Positions 8,749 to 18,900 of a stretch of 64,000 bases of DNA are shown here, one piece after another. A program made the position numbers and the translations under genes. The first letter of the stretch is position 1. Every line of letters starts with the position of its first letter. The notes beneath the pieces were generated by a model, which did no database searches, was not told the origin of the DNA, and worked only from the letters and a program-made list of their open reading frames with translations. Source of the stretch: Anniella stebbinsi (Eukaryota; Chordata; Lepidosauria; Squamata; Anniellidae); contig JARDYH010000001.1 in the NCBI GenBank assembly GCA_029215795.1, positions 404,897,154 to 404,961,153 of the forward strand, given 5' to 3'.

Positions 8749-10906
8749 CCTCTGGACGGCGAGCCTTGTTAAACCGCGAGGCCGGGCGACGAGATTGATA
8801 AGAGGAGGCAGGCTGTTGCGTTTGATAACGCTGAGCGCGATCCAGTTGCTGCCTAGGCTGGTATGGCACCGGGCGATACCAGCGGCGCTGACGGCTAGTC
8901 TGCTGTTGATGCTGTTGATGTTGGCCTGGAAGGCTCATCTTTCGTGCCGTCATCTTTGCCTTATGGATTACATCCATGGCATTATCGGTCGTCGAATGAA
9001 ATAGGCCCTCACCATCAAATGGTAAGTCCTCAATACGCGACTTGGTCTCTGCAGGTAAGTTTGAAGAGCGAAGCCAGGCATGGCGACGTAGCGCAATTGC
9101 ACCCACCATAGCTTTTGCCGTGCAATCAGTCTGATGATTTGCAGTGGCTAACTGTTGTTTAGATAGTCTATTCGCCTCAGCCTGAAACACTCGAGCCAAT
9201 TCACGCTGCTCGTCGGGCAGGTAATCCGTCAACGCAGCTATCTTGTCCCAAAGGAACAACTGATACCTGGCCATAGTAGCCTGGTAATTGGCCACCTTGA
9301 ATCCCAACGACGCAGACGAGTAAATTCGACGGCCGACAGAATCTAATTTTCGGCCTTCCTTGTCCGTGGGTGCTGCATGACTTCTCGTTGCTCTACCTTG
9401 CGAAGACTCGACTACCACTGAGTTTGGCTTAGGATGTGAAAACAGAAAGGGAGCATCTGCCTCCTTCACTTTGTACAGTGCATCTAGCCGTTTGGAAATC
9501 GGTCCAATGGTAGCTGGATTACTCCAGGACTGCTGGCAGGTTTTAAGCAGTGTAGGCACTATGGGAAGTGTTAACTGCGGCACTGGATCCTCGTACATGA
9601 CGTCATAGATCTTATCCGGTAAAGCTTCCTGTGGCTGATGTAAGTCCAAACCTAAGGATTGCGCCATCCGTTGCATTTGGTCCGAAAAGGAACCTAACTC
9701 TAAGGACGGGGATGCCCTATCCGTCGTTCCCACGCCATCAAGAGGCGACGGTACCGATGGGGCTGGAGAAATTATCGAGGACGAGTCAGAAGCGTAATCG
9801 TCCATTGAAGAAGGTGAAGCTCGACGTCGATCCGGTATCGCCAGTTGTTTCGATGTCGATGTCGAACTACGGTGTTGAGTGGAACGAGCCGCAGTGTCGC
9901 GAGTAGAGACTCGAGGCAACCTTTCTCCTGTATACTGGTCAAATTTCGGACGCAGATGTTGTCGAGAAGTAGTTGCACGAGATCGATCCGAGCGAACATC
10001 CCAGGTTTGGGAACGTGAACGTGAACGGGATCGAGATCGAGATCGGTAGGTGCGAGAAGTAGAGGCTCTCGACACCGGAGAAGTCGGTGGAACCGAAACT
10101 GGTGGACTTGCCGGCTCGGTACCGAAACCAGCTTGACTGTCGGTGTCGACGACTATAGTTTCCATTGGAAGAGTATCAGTCAGGTCTTCTTCCTCCTGTG
10201 AGAGAAGGGAGCGAGGTGGCAGGGACTTTGCCCTAGCCGACGAGGTCGAGCGCTTCGAGCCTTGCGGTACCGATGCCGGTGGGCTTGGAGACGCTCGAGG
10301 TGGAGGCGTCGAAAACAGTTGCGCCGGCAACGACGAAGTCGAGGGTGGCGTAGTTGGTTTTGGTCTCGGTGTCGACGCCGAAGACCTAGCTGCCGACTTC
10401 GATGTCGGCGCTCGCTTCGGTACCGTCGATGTCGAAGTTTTCGACTTCGAATGCGACGGTTTTTTCTTCAACTTTGAAGGCTTCTCTTTCAGTTTTTTTG
10501 CCTTTGTAGTTGTTGTAACCCTTGTAGGCTGCGAAGAAGATCCCTCTTGACGAGGCTCCATCGTCTCCTGAGTTGCCTCCCAATTTGGGGAGGAACGATG
10601 CGATGCTGGGTTCGAGCGCGATTGTTGTCGCTCCCCAGAGGTTGACCGGTCCCTATGACGATCAGGATGAGCTTCGAGGGGCTCCGAACGAGGGCGGTCA
10701 ACTGCAGAAAGGGCTCTACTCCAAAGTAAGCTGCGGAGTCTGTCTGCCCTAATCCGTCTGGTCTGTCGCGAGAAAGCCATGCAATGCCTGCACGAGTCTA
10801 CAACATGGCTCTCCCCCAGACATAAAAGACATAAAGAATGGCCGTCAGTCAGTGTTAATTTGGCCCTACATTGAGAGCAATGTTTAAAAAGTGCTGACTG
10901 AGCCAT
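8726..10906 (-). CDS. DIRS ORF1, gag-like protein (726 aa)
   Basis: Intact 726-codon frame, presumed to be the structural (gag-like) protein of the element. The N-terminus has a Cys/His cluster (C10, C13, H23, C26, C29, H34, C39, H41, C42) that looks like one or two zinc-binding knuckles. A Lys-rich stretch at about 135-157 could serve as a nuclear signal or bind nucleic acid. An Arg-Ser repeat follows at about 286-300. The C-terminal half (about 545-665) contains the conserved block seen in vertebrate DIRS ORF1 proteins: YQLFLWDK, RRHAWLRSSNL and IEDLPFDGEGLF. The basic, Gln-rich tail may bind RNA. The stop overlaps the start of the RT ORF by 23 nt in another frame. Confidence 0.9.
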   Translation of the reverse strand: MAQSALFKHCSQCRAKLTLTDGHSLCLLCLGESHVVDSCRHCMAFSRQTRRIRADRLRSLLWSRALSAVDRPRSEPLEAHPDRHRDRSTSGERQQSRSNPASHRSSPNWEATQETMEPRQEGSSSQPTRVTTTTKAKKLKEKPSKLKKKPSHSKSKTSTSTVPKRAPTSKSAARSSASTPRPKPTTPPSTSSLPAQLFSTPPPRASPSPPASVPQGSKRSTSSARAKSLPPRSLLSQEEEDLTDTLPMETIVVDTDSQAGFGTEPASPPVSVPPTSPVSRASTSRTYRSRSRSRSRSRSQTWDVRSDRSRATTSRQHLRPKFDQYTGERLPRVSTRDTAARSTQHRSSTSTSKQLAIPDRRRASPSSMDDYASDSSSIISPAPSVPSPLDGVGTTDRASPSLELGSFSDQMQRMAQSLGLDLHQPQEALPDKIYDVMYEDPVPQLTLPIVPTLLKTCQQSWSNPATIGPISKRLDALYKVKEADAPFLFSHPKPNSVVVESSQGRATRSHAAPTDKEGRKLDSVGRRIYSSASLGFKVANYQATMARYQLFLWDKIAALTDYLPDEQRELARVFQAEANRLSKQQLATANHQTDCTAKAMVGAIALRRHAWLRSSNLPAETKSRIEDLPFDGEGLFHSTTDNAMDVIHKAKMTARKMSLPGQHQQHQQQTSRQRRWYRPVPYQPRQQLDRAQRYQTQQPASSYQSRRPASRFNKARRPEGGAKRRL

Positions 10907-11118
10907 CTTGAGGCAGGCAACGGCCTGACTAACGTACCTAACACTACCTCTAACTATATTTATTTATTATTATTTTTTTTTTTTTTTTTTTATATATATA
11001 TAACTATTTCTTACTACACTAAGCTAACTATCTGAAAATATCTTTTAAATCCAAAGGTTGTACGAACGATTTTGTCGGACGAAGTCTCCCGCGAGGCTAC
11101 TAGCGAAGCGGTCGAAGA
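10907..11118 (-). other. DIRS 5' leader with A-rich and TA tract
   Basis: Untranslated leader of ORF1 between the inverted repeat and the start codon. On the coding strand it carries a (TA)n run, then more than 20 consecutive A, then TAATAA-like repeats (+ strand about 10955-11003). No ORF of note. Such homopolymer runs are prone to length error. Confidence 0.6.
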
Positions 11119-11250
11119 AGAACTGAGGTAGGCGGGAACCCTGAGCATGCGCGTTACGATGGTGGGGGGAGGGGTTTCCCGCCGGAAACCTAAGCTAGCT
11201 ATGGAAGTTTCCCGAATGAGGCTCGGCGCCGGCGCGAGCCCATGTGTGTG
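11119..11250. repeat. DIRS inverted terminal repeat, right copy
   Basis: Reverse complement of 5431-5562. The outer 26 bp (11251-11276, ending GAAGAAGAAAT) are unique to this end and reappear, complemented, inside the internal region at about 5726-5750. This is the 5' end in coding orientation, so it probably carries promoter function. Confidence 0.9.
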
Positions 11251-11276
11251 ATGCACAGAGACCACGAAGAAGAAAT

Positions 11277-12080
11277 AACAACAGTGCCGCAAACGAGAAC
11301 TGAACTGCAGCCAGGCTTAAATTATGCTTGGGTTGGAAGGTGGATTGTATTATTCCACAATTAAGATAATAAAAACAGATCAGCTTAGGCCTGGATATTA
11401 TTTCACAGCTGCCAACGCAAAGGCAGACAGATCTTGTGCAGCCTTGTGAGGGACACCAGAGGGGACATTCCCCCACTTCCTCCTCTTCGTGCCCACCCCA
11501 CCCAGCACCCAAATGGCCTCTGCTTGTTTCCCTCTTGTCTGCGCTGTTCTACATTTGAAAGTGCTGAAACCAATCCAACTATGAGTAGACACACTTTGGA
11601 CAGTAGCTCTGGAAGCTAAGTTACAACGGAATCAAGTGTTTTCCAAGAAAGAAGTCCTACAGGAATGACAGAGTCAGTGCAACGGCTAAGAGCAAAGCTG
11701 TGAACCAGAAGGTTAAGTCATTCAAGCCTTGCCTCAGCCATGAAAATAACTGTGGCCTTATACAAGCCCACGCCTCACCAGGACTACTACTGACCTACCT
11801 GGCAGGGCTGTTGTAAGGATTATGGGAATATATGCAGAGCACGTTGAACACTCAAAAAGCACCTTCTTAATGCCATGTATTCATACAAACCCACATCACT
11901 ATATCCATGCAAATGTTTTTGACCCACCGCATGAAAGAAAAGTGTCACATGGCATATAGCAAGTGGCTCAGCACAGGCAAAAGTCAGAATAACCACAATC
12001 ACATTGCATTAATGTAACAGGCCTCCCCTTTCAAAGTGTCACCCGCAAATCATTCCCCAAATCTTATGAAGCCAGCATAC
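11277..12080. other. EDC3 intron right of the DIRS element, old tRNA-SINE
   Basis: About 11665-11885 resembles a decayed tRNA-derived lizard SINE: a GCTAAGAGCAAAG head-like segment, a GCCTCAGCCATGAAAATAAC body, and CTACCTGGCAGGGCTGTTGTAAGGAT before the tail. No gene is seen. Confidence 0.5.
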
Positions 12081-12413
12081 CAGTGCAGAATTCTTTGCTC
12101 GCTTGCGGCACAGTGATTCTTCGGTACACTATGGGCTCAGACTCCAGGATGTTCTCATCGTGGCGATAGCGAGCGGATCTCTCATTTGGAGTGCCTCTTG
12201 AGCGAGTGCCACTCTTCCTCTCATATGTTTCAATCTCCTCAAACACAGCTGCCTTGTCAAAGAGCGCCAGATTCCCTTCAAAATCAAAATCCGTATCTGG
12301 GATTTCTTCAATGTCATCCCCAAAACACTCATCATCTTTGTTCTTCATCTGCCCATTCTTCACACCACTCTTCTTTGGAGTCACCTGGTTTGGATGACGG
12401 CTACTGGAGGACC
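12081..12413 (-). CDS. EDC3: EDC3 coding exon 3 (FDF motif region)
   Basis: Encodes the FDF domain, which binds the DEAD-box helicase DDX6. The DFDFEGNLALFDK segment sits at about residues 204-216, after an acidic stretch. It is followed by the charged ETYERKSGTRSRG segment and the strongly conserved RYRHDENILESEPIVYRR. The acceptor is TTCAG|GGTCC and completes a split Trp codon (T|GG). The donor is CACTG|GTATGC. Near the 3' end the VPQASKEF segment is one residue shorter than the mammalian equivalent as I remember it. Confidence 0.95.
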
Positions 12414-14761
12414 CTGAATTGAATGACACAGCAGGTCAAGGATCTGTCAACAAAGGAGGAAGAATGCAAAACTGTAGGCTGCAAGAGGCAGATTCTAGTG
12501 TACCTGGCCAGGTAATGTCCAAGTCCAGATTTCCCCAACCTGGTACCCTCCAGATGCATTGGACTACAACACTCATCCTCCCTAGTCAGCATGCACCAGG
12601 CTGGAGGGCGCCAGGTTGAGGAAGAGTGTACAAGGCACTACATGGCATTTTGAAGAACTGCCCATGAGGCAGCCCATCCGTCCATCCACCTGCCCACCAA
12701 CTTCTCCTTTTGCTCCTGTTCATACAAGTCATGCAGGAAGATCTCCACTAGGCAGAGAAAAGACCTCTATTTGCACCATCACCAAGAAATCATGTCCTTT
12801 TCCAGAGATATAGTCCATACTATCCTAAGGACTCCACAATTTAAAAATAAAAAACGATCCCTTGTCCCAAGTTCACAAAACCCAAGCAAGAAAAATGTGC
12901 TAAGGCAGCTTTCCCCAATCCTGTGCTCTCTATGCTGTCTGGGAATGATGGGAGTTGTAGTCTGGAGGGCACCCAGTTGAGAAAGGCTGTGCTAAGGGGT
13001 GAGCATCTCTCAGATGCAGGGCCTCCAGAGTTCTACCTCTACAAACATGCACGGCTGCCTCCTACGGTCAGACCACCGAGCCATCAATCCCAATATCATG
13101 GAGGGACCGGCAGCAACACTCCAAGGTCAGAAGCCGAGGCCTTCCCAGGCCCTGCTAGCCTCTTATCATTCAATGTTATTTGCCAGGGACTGAGCCTGGG
13201 GCATTCTGCTCTCCCACAGAACGATGGTCCCTCCCCCTCAAGCCTTTTTAGAGCACCGCATAACCCCTGGTGACTGCATGATGGCCCTGACTTCCTATCT
13301 GAAAGCCTCCTTCAAGAACCATTAGCCCACCAACTGCCTAATTTTTCCCAACAACAACAATGTGGTTTCCAGAACAAAGCCAACTATTCACATATTTCCT
13401 CTTAACTCATACCTATAATATCCACCTCACAAGAACAGCTCTTTCCCCGCTCTCAATAGAAAGGCTTTAAGTTTAAGGTGGCTGCAGCCTTTGACACAAA
13501 GGAGATACCCATCCATCCGCTCAACAGTGCTCTCCAAGCCTGGGAATCTCCACATATGCCCAGTCACTGACAAAACCATTTCCATCTGCAAATGAGCAAG
13601 CAATGGTCCATTCTAGAGCTTTCCCCTCTAGCGGAAGAGCATGCAGACACTTTCTGAGGTGGACAAAAAAATGGCAATCATGTACCCATTCCCACAAGAC
13701 ATAACACTGGGTCTTGTAAACCCTTTTAAATATCTTAATGGCATGCCTTTGAACCAAACCTGATTCAGTTTCCATACTGCAAAGCTTCAAGAAACATGCC
13801 TTTTTGTGGATCCTGTAAAGAAAGGGATGGCTTTTCTTGAACAATATAACATTTACAATTTAAGCAAAGGCTACATGCAACTGTAAAGATGCCCCTGGCC
13901 GGCCACTGTGGGAAACAGGAAGCTGGATTAGACAGGCCTTTGGTCTGATCCAGCAGGTGCCTTCTCATGCTCAAAGGGCCATCCCAAGGGCTTCATCAAA
14001 TCTGGGAATGTGAGAGGCCAGTAAAAAAAAACTGGCGGGGGTGGGTGGGTGGGGAGAATGTGGGTAAAGATTAATTCCTTTGCTCTTCTGCTCCTAAAAC
14101 TCAACCCAAAGGAATTCCCCTCCTGCCCTCACTCTCTTCTTCCCCTGGTCCTCACATAGCAGTGGAGGTGCCCACCATGACTGAAGTTCCTTGCTCTCAC
14201 CTTGAGGCTTGGAATCACCTAACAGCTCAGGCAGTCCCAGGCCCAAAGTGAGCCGCAGGGGCTTGGGTTGGGCTGGTGGGAGGTTGCCTGGCTTGCTGCC
14301 CATCAGCTTAACACTCCCCACTACTGTTCACATGAAGAACCCGGATCCTTGTCTCCAAGGCATCCATCGGGATGGCATTCAAGTGCTATCATCTCATGTT
14401 TAGCCAGGTACATGAACTGAAATGTGCCTTTTCCTGAAACCAGGTGTAAGAGAAACACTCGTGCTTTGGGAACTCCTGCTTTGGCAGAGTGCTGGCCTTT
14501 AGGGTATTATGCTCTCATCCTGCCTTTAAGAACAGAAGCTGACTGCAAAGTAACTAATTAAGAAACATCCTGCCTTTAGATCAACCGGAGAAACTAAAGA
14601 AAAACACAGAATGATGCTTGCAATCGAATATTCATTTGCTTTACTATCACCTACACAATCAATCTATGACAATCATGCTGGTGTGCTGTGTTGACAATTT
14701 TGAGAACTGGAATTCTTCACTTCTATTCCTTGTTGTCTCATTTGTGACTACAACACCTGAG
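12414..14761. other. EDC3 intron, palindromic repeats and a LINE tail
   Basis: Palindromic family A copies lie at about 12523-12617 and 12905-12993. A CR1-like LINE 3' tail in + orientation lies at about 13880-13975 (CCACTGTGGGAAACAGGAAG ... GGCCTTTGGTCTGATCCAGC). The rest is ordinary intron. Confidence 0.55.
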
Positions 14762-15989
14762 TAGAGATGTGAAGGCCTGGGAAAAAACCGGAAAAAATCA
14801 GGAAAAAAAACCAGTTTTTCCCGTTTTTTTCCGAAGGCTTTTTTGTTTTTTTTCCAAAAAATTGGAAAAATTGAAAAAAATGTATTATGGAATGTTTTCT
14901 TTTAGCATGATGAATAAAATGTTTAAGACAAGGTGTTCATATGTTACTTCTCCAAATGATTTCTAAAAACTATTCACAGTATCAGATTATTACAATTTCT
15001 GTACACCAAGGGCAAGCAAATCCTAGATTGCAAACTGAGTGACTACAACTCTCAAATACAAAAGCAATATGCATTTCTGCCTCTAGGGGACACTGCCATT
15101 GTCACAAGAGAAGGGAAAAGGTTTCAGTTTCTTTTTTTGCTTGTGGGTGGTTCTGTCCTCTTGTCTTGACTAGTCTAGGCCACAAAGGACTGGAAGAAAG
15201 TACAGAGCAACAAAAGGGAGCTGAAAGGTAATTGAAAGGTAAGAGTTTAAATTTATCTGATTTCAGAAAATTAAACCGTATTTTAGCTGCATTAGTTTAT
15301 TTTCATAACCCTTATGTAAATCATAATTTAATTCCTACTAATCTTATTCTTTATTGCCCCACCCCAACCATAGCTTAGTGTTTACTTGCAAGCTAATCAC
15401 TAAATTATTTTTCTCCCCACCCCCCTCAGGAAAATGGTGAGACCAACATCTAGCATATGGAGGCATTTCCACACTACAAGTTCTTCTGAGAAAAAAAATG
15501 TGATTTGCAAATACTGACAAATGAAATGCTGCTAGGATGACAAAACACATTCTTGTATGTAACAAGTGTTTGTTACTAATGTTGATGGTTTCTTCCGGTT
15601 TTTTTAAAAACCATTTTTGCCTGTTCCTCATAAACTGACAAAACCAAAGAGGTTCTTTACAGTTCAGGTTTTCCTTACAGTTCAGGAGCTTGTAGCTCCA
15701 TTTGTTACCAAATAAAGTAAAAAAAAATAAAAGTAAATTCAGTTTGTAATAATTGTTTGAATACACTGTACTTTGAATATACCAAATGTGATAATTTTAT
15801 GCCAGACCAATTTATACATACATTTTATGTTCCTAAAGTAACAAAGTGACTTTCAATCTGTAAAAACTGCTAACATTGCATCTTTTTCCATTTTTCCGAA
15901 AATTTCTTTTTTTTTTCCGGGAAAACAAACAAATAAAAACCCCAGTTTTTTTCCATGGCTTCAAAATTTCCATTAATTTTACATCGCTA
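14762..15989 (+). mobile_element. hAT-type DNA transposon relic
   Basis: About 1.23 kb. It begins TAGAGATGTGAAG and ends, read inward from the right, TAGCGATGTAAAA, giving imperfect terminal inverted repeats. It is flanked by CACCTGAG (14754-14761) and CACGTGAG (15990-15997), an 8-bp target duplication with one mismatch, the length hAT elements make. Both subterminal regions carry related (A/T)-rich GGAAAAA / TTTTTCC blocks. The inside holds a BED-finger remnant on the + strand. Confidence 0.75.
15430..15585 (+). pseudogene. Broken BED zinc finger of a hAT transposase
   Basis: Read on the + strand, one frame gives MVRPTSSIWRHFHTTSS followed by EKKNVICKY. This is the W-x-x-F plus C of a BED finger, but a TGA stop occupies the position of the second Cys. 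A different frame then gives NAARMTKHILVCNKC, the usual second half of such proteins with its Cys pair. One stop and one frameshift are therefore visible, and no transposase core follows. The region is not functional. Confidence 0.6.
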
Positions 15990-15997
15990 CACGTGAG

Positions 15998-18900
15998 AGC
16001 TTTTGCCATTTACCACTGAGGTGAGAGTTTTTCTTCTGGTTCCTGCCCACACTTGGGACTGAGGACCAGCTTTGGCTCCCTCTATAAAATGCCTCATTCT
16101 GCTGCTACCACCACCTAGGTTAGGGTGTGTCACACACTGAATCATGAATGAATGGTTTTGATATTGAAGTGTGTGTGTTTTTTAAATTACTACTATTGTG
16201 TGTATGATAGTAGATTATTGATGTATTTATATATTTGCTTGTTGTTTTGTCAAGCTTTGATGTAAACTGCTTTGAGTGAAAAAAGCAGTTCACAAATTGG
16301 TGCTAATAAAACCTATTATTCCACTTTCACTAATCAAGGTATGCTGACTCTTGCTGTTGAAAAGGAATCTAAGATCCAAAACCTGGGACAGGGACTATCA
16401 CGTGACTTGCTGTTATGGAGGAAGAACTGCTGCCTCTAACTACCTTGCCTCCTTGTTGCTGTGGAACTGTTCATTTGGGAGAAAACCTTCGACACCCAAC
16501 AACACCTCTCCACCATCTAGCCAAAGCTGATGTCCATTACCGCATCAAGGGACAACACAGAAACCCTTAACAGCCACGTCCCTCGTTTCTACTACTGTGA
16601 TTAAGCTGCTGCATGAGGGCAAACAAAAGACCACTTGCCTTATCACTTCCCCGGCTATGCCCCACTAGGGATGTTGAAGGAATCCCTCCGGGGTGGGGGG
16701 TGGAGCTCACCCAGCTCTCTGACTTCGGCTTGTTGGACCATGAGCTGGCCCAACACGATATGGATCAGGTCGGGCCAGCTTGCAGATTTTTCTGCATTTT
16801 AAAAATTTACGTCACTAGAAATGTACACAATTTACAATTGTAATTTGTGTAAACCCCACAATTTGTACCCAAAATATGTGTAAGTCGTGCAAATTGTGCC
16901 CCGCAATTTCCGCACATTTCTGTTTACATAAATAAAAAAAAACCTGGAAGAAGTTCCCAGATTTCAGGAAAAGGCTCACAGCTCAGCTTGCAAATGCAAA
17001 CCAAATGGGGTTCTTGCCAGGAGTCCATTGAGCCCAAAATGAGCTGGATTCCACAGCGACAGACATCCCTGTGCCACACTAGAGCACAGCAGGAGAGGTT
17101 TGGGCTGATGGGTGAGCAAATGAGCTCCCTCTCATCACTGCAAGGCAACTACTGCACCCCAGGAGAAGCTGAAGCACAGTGGCAGCCTGCTACCGGGAGA
17201 GAAGGGGAGCATGGACAGGCTGTTCACTCCCCTCTGAGCCAGAGTGCGACGCCACTTATGGGTTCCTTGGCTTAGCATGCATGGACTAACCGAAGGTCAC
17301 TTGCATGTGAGGGGAGTGGCCAAGCTCCACATTTCCACTTCCCTTGTCATGGGCACTCCCTCTGCTGAGCGTGGTGGGCCCCAGCCTTCCTGCCCCCTTC
17401 GCAGCTACATGGGGGCTGTGTAGCAATCCCCACCCCTTTCCCAACTCCAAGAGTTACAAGAGTTTGGCTGCTGCGCTGCCGAGATATTTGGAGATAAAGG
17501 GCCAAAGCAACCGGCCTGCTGCCACCCTTTCTGGCTCCAATCCTGTAGCTGGGTAGGACCCCTGTCCAAACATGGATGTACAGCACAAGGTCAGGGGCAA
17601 GGGGAGCAGCAAAGCCAAGGCTTAGCTACTTCTGGACCCATGGGAATGGGGAGTGCTTGATTTCTAGTTTACTGCAAGGCCCCTGCCAGTTTCACCGCCT
17701 CCCCCCACCCGCAAGTTTCCATCCCCAATTATTCAAGAGTCTGAATTCAGGAAGAGCGAAGCACAATTACCCAGTGAGAGAACTTGATGATGGAAACAGG
17801 ATATTGTGTATACATATTGTGTCAACTCAAATAATCTGTGACTGCACCAAATTGAGTGTTTTAGGTATTTCCAGACTCATCTGCGAACAAGCTGTCTTCT
17901 ACTTTTGCAGCTATCCGCTCCTCTCCAACTCAGAAAAACAAGGACACAAAAACACCCACTGATGATAATTTCAAAGGGTTATGGGTAGCCAACCTGCCTG
18001 GAGTCTAAATGCGGATAGAACAAAAAAACAGTCACACAAACAGAAAAGAAAAAATTGTCAGAATGCTCCCCATCGACTTCCAATAGACATCCTGAATGGG
18101 AGACAAGCTCCTGCCCCCCCACAAAAGCTAAACACACTAGGATTGTGGCGGTCAGCCGTTGAATCCACCCAAATGATGGCTGACCAGCCCTGAGACCTTG
18201 CTGACTGCCTCTGTTGGCTCTGCTATAAAAACTTGTTTAACTGGCCACCAAGACATGTCAATTTGCATCCCTAAAGGTCTGACAGGGCTCAGGAAGAGCT
18301 TGCAGTTTTGACACAGATGGGCTGTGAGAATTGGGGGCGCTTCTGTGTTGAGGCATGGAGGTAAACATGAGGAAAAGCAAATGGGGTAACTGCACTAAAG
18401 ACACTATTGTCATATCCATTGGGCAAATAAAAGGGTTGGATGCTACGTCTGAGCAAGCAATTTACACCCTTCATATGCTGCACAGAACTTCATGTGCAGC
18501 GAGATACTCAGTCAAAACTATGGCACACTAGGCCAAGTGTAGACTGTGCACACAACAGCAGGCTTGCTATCAAGGGTGCGCCACTTAACCATGCCTCTGC
18601 TTTAGGAGCAGGTCTCTTCTACAGCATGTGATGCAGTCATCCTGCCACTGTGTAGGTAGAGAATAGGAGGCTTCTGCTAAGCCTCTCGGTAATTCCTCCT
18701 TCCCTTAATGCTGGCTTACATGCACACACTCTGGTCCAGTCAAACAAGAGAGCAGTTGGGGTGACAAATAGGTTCCACAGCTACCCCTCCCCAATGGGCA
18801 CCCACCTGGCACCTATCGACAGACCAGCTTGATTTTGGAACAGTTTGCCCCAGGGCCAGGAGTGGCTGGCTGAGAGTTTGTTTGGCAGCCTGCCAGTGGA

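Larger units (their letters stand above)
5378..11276 (-). mobile_element. Full-length DIRS-type tyrosine-recombinase retrotransposon
   Basis: About 5.9 kb, inserted in an EDC3 intron in the same orientation as the gene. In coding direction it runs from 11276 to 5378: leader with right inverted terminal repeat, gag-like ORF1 (10906-8726), RT/RNase H ORF (8748-6823), tyrosine recombinase frame (ending at 5807), internal complementary region (5762-5667) and left inverted terminal repeat. All three frames are open and the inverted repeats are almost identical, so the copy looks young. As expected for recombinase-driven insertion, there is no target-site duplication. The exact ends are ambiguous by a few A/T bases: left ...GAAA|AATGCAGG, right GAAGAAGAAAT|AACAAC. 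Confidence 0.95.

Noticed and set aside
16666..18273. Possible 1.6-kb hAT element with TAGGGATG ... CATCCCTA ends
   Set aside because: The flanking 8 bp do not match (TGCCCCAC versus AAGGTCTG) and the interiors show no paired subterminal repeats. The two ends probably belong to separate relics.
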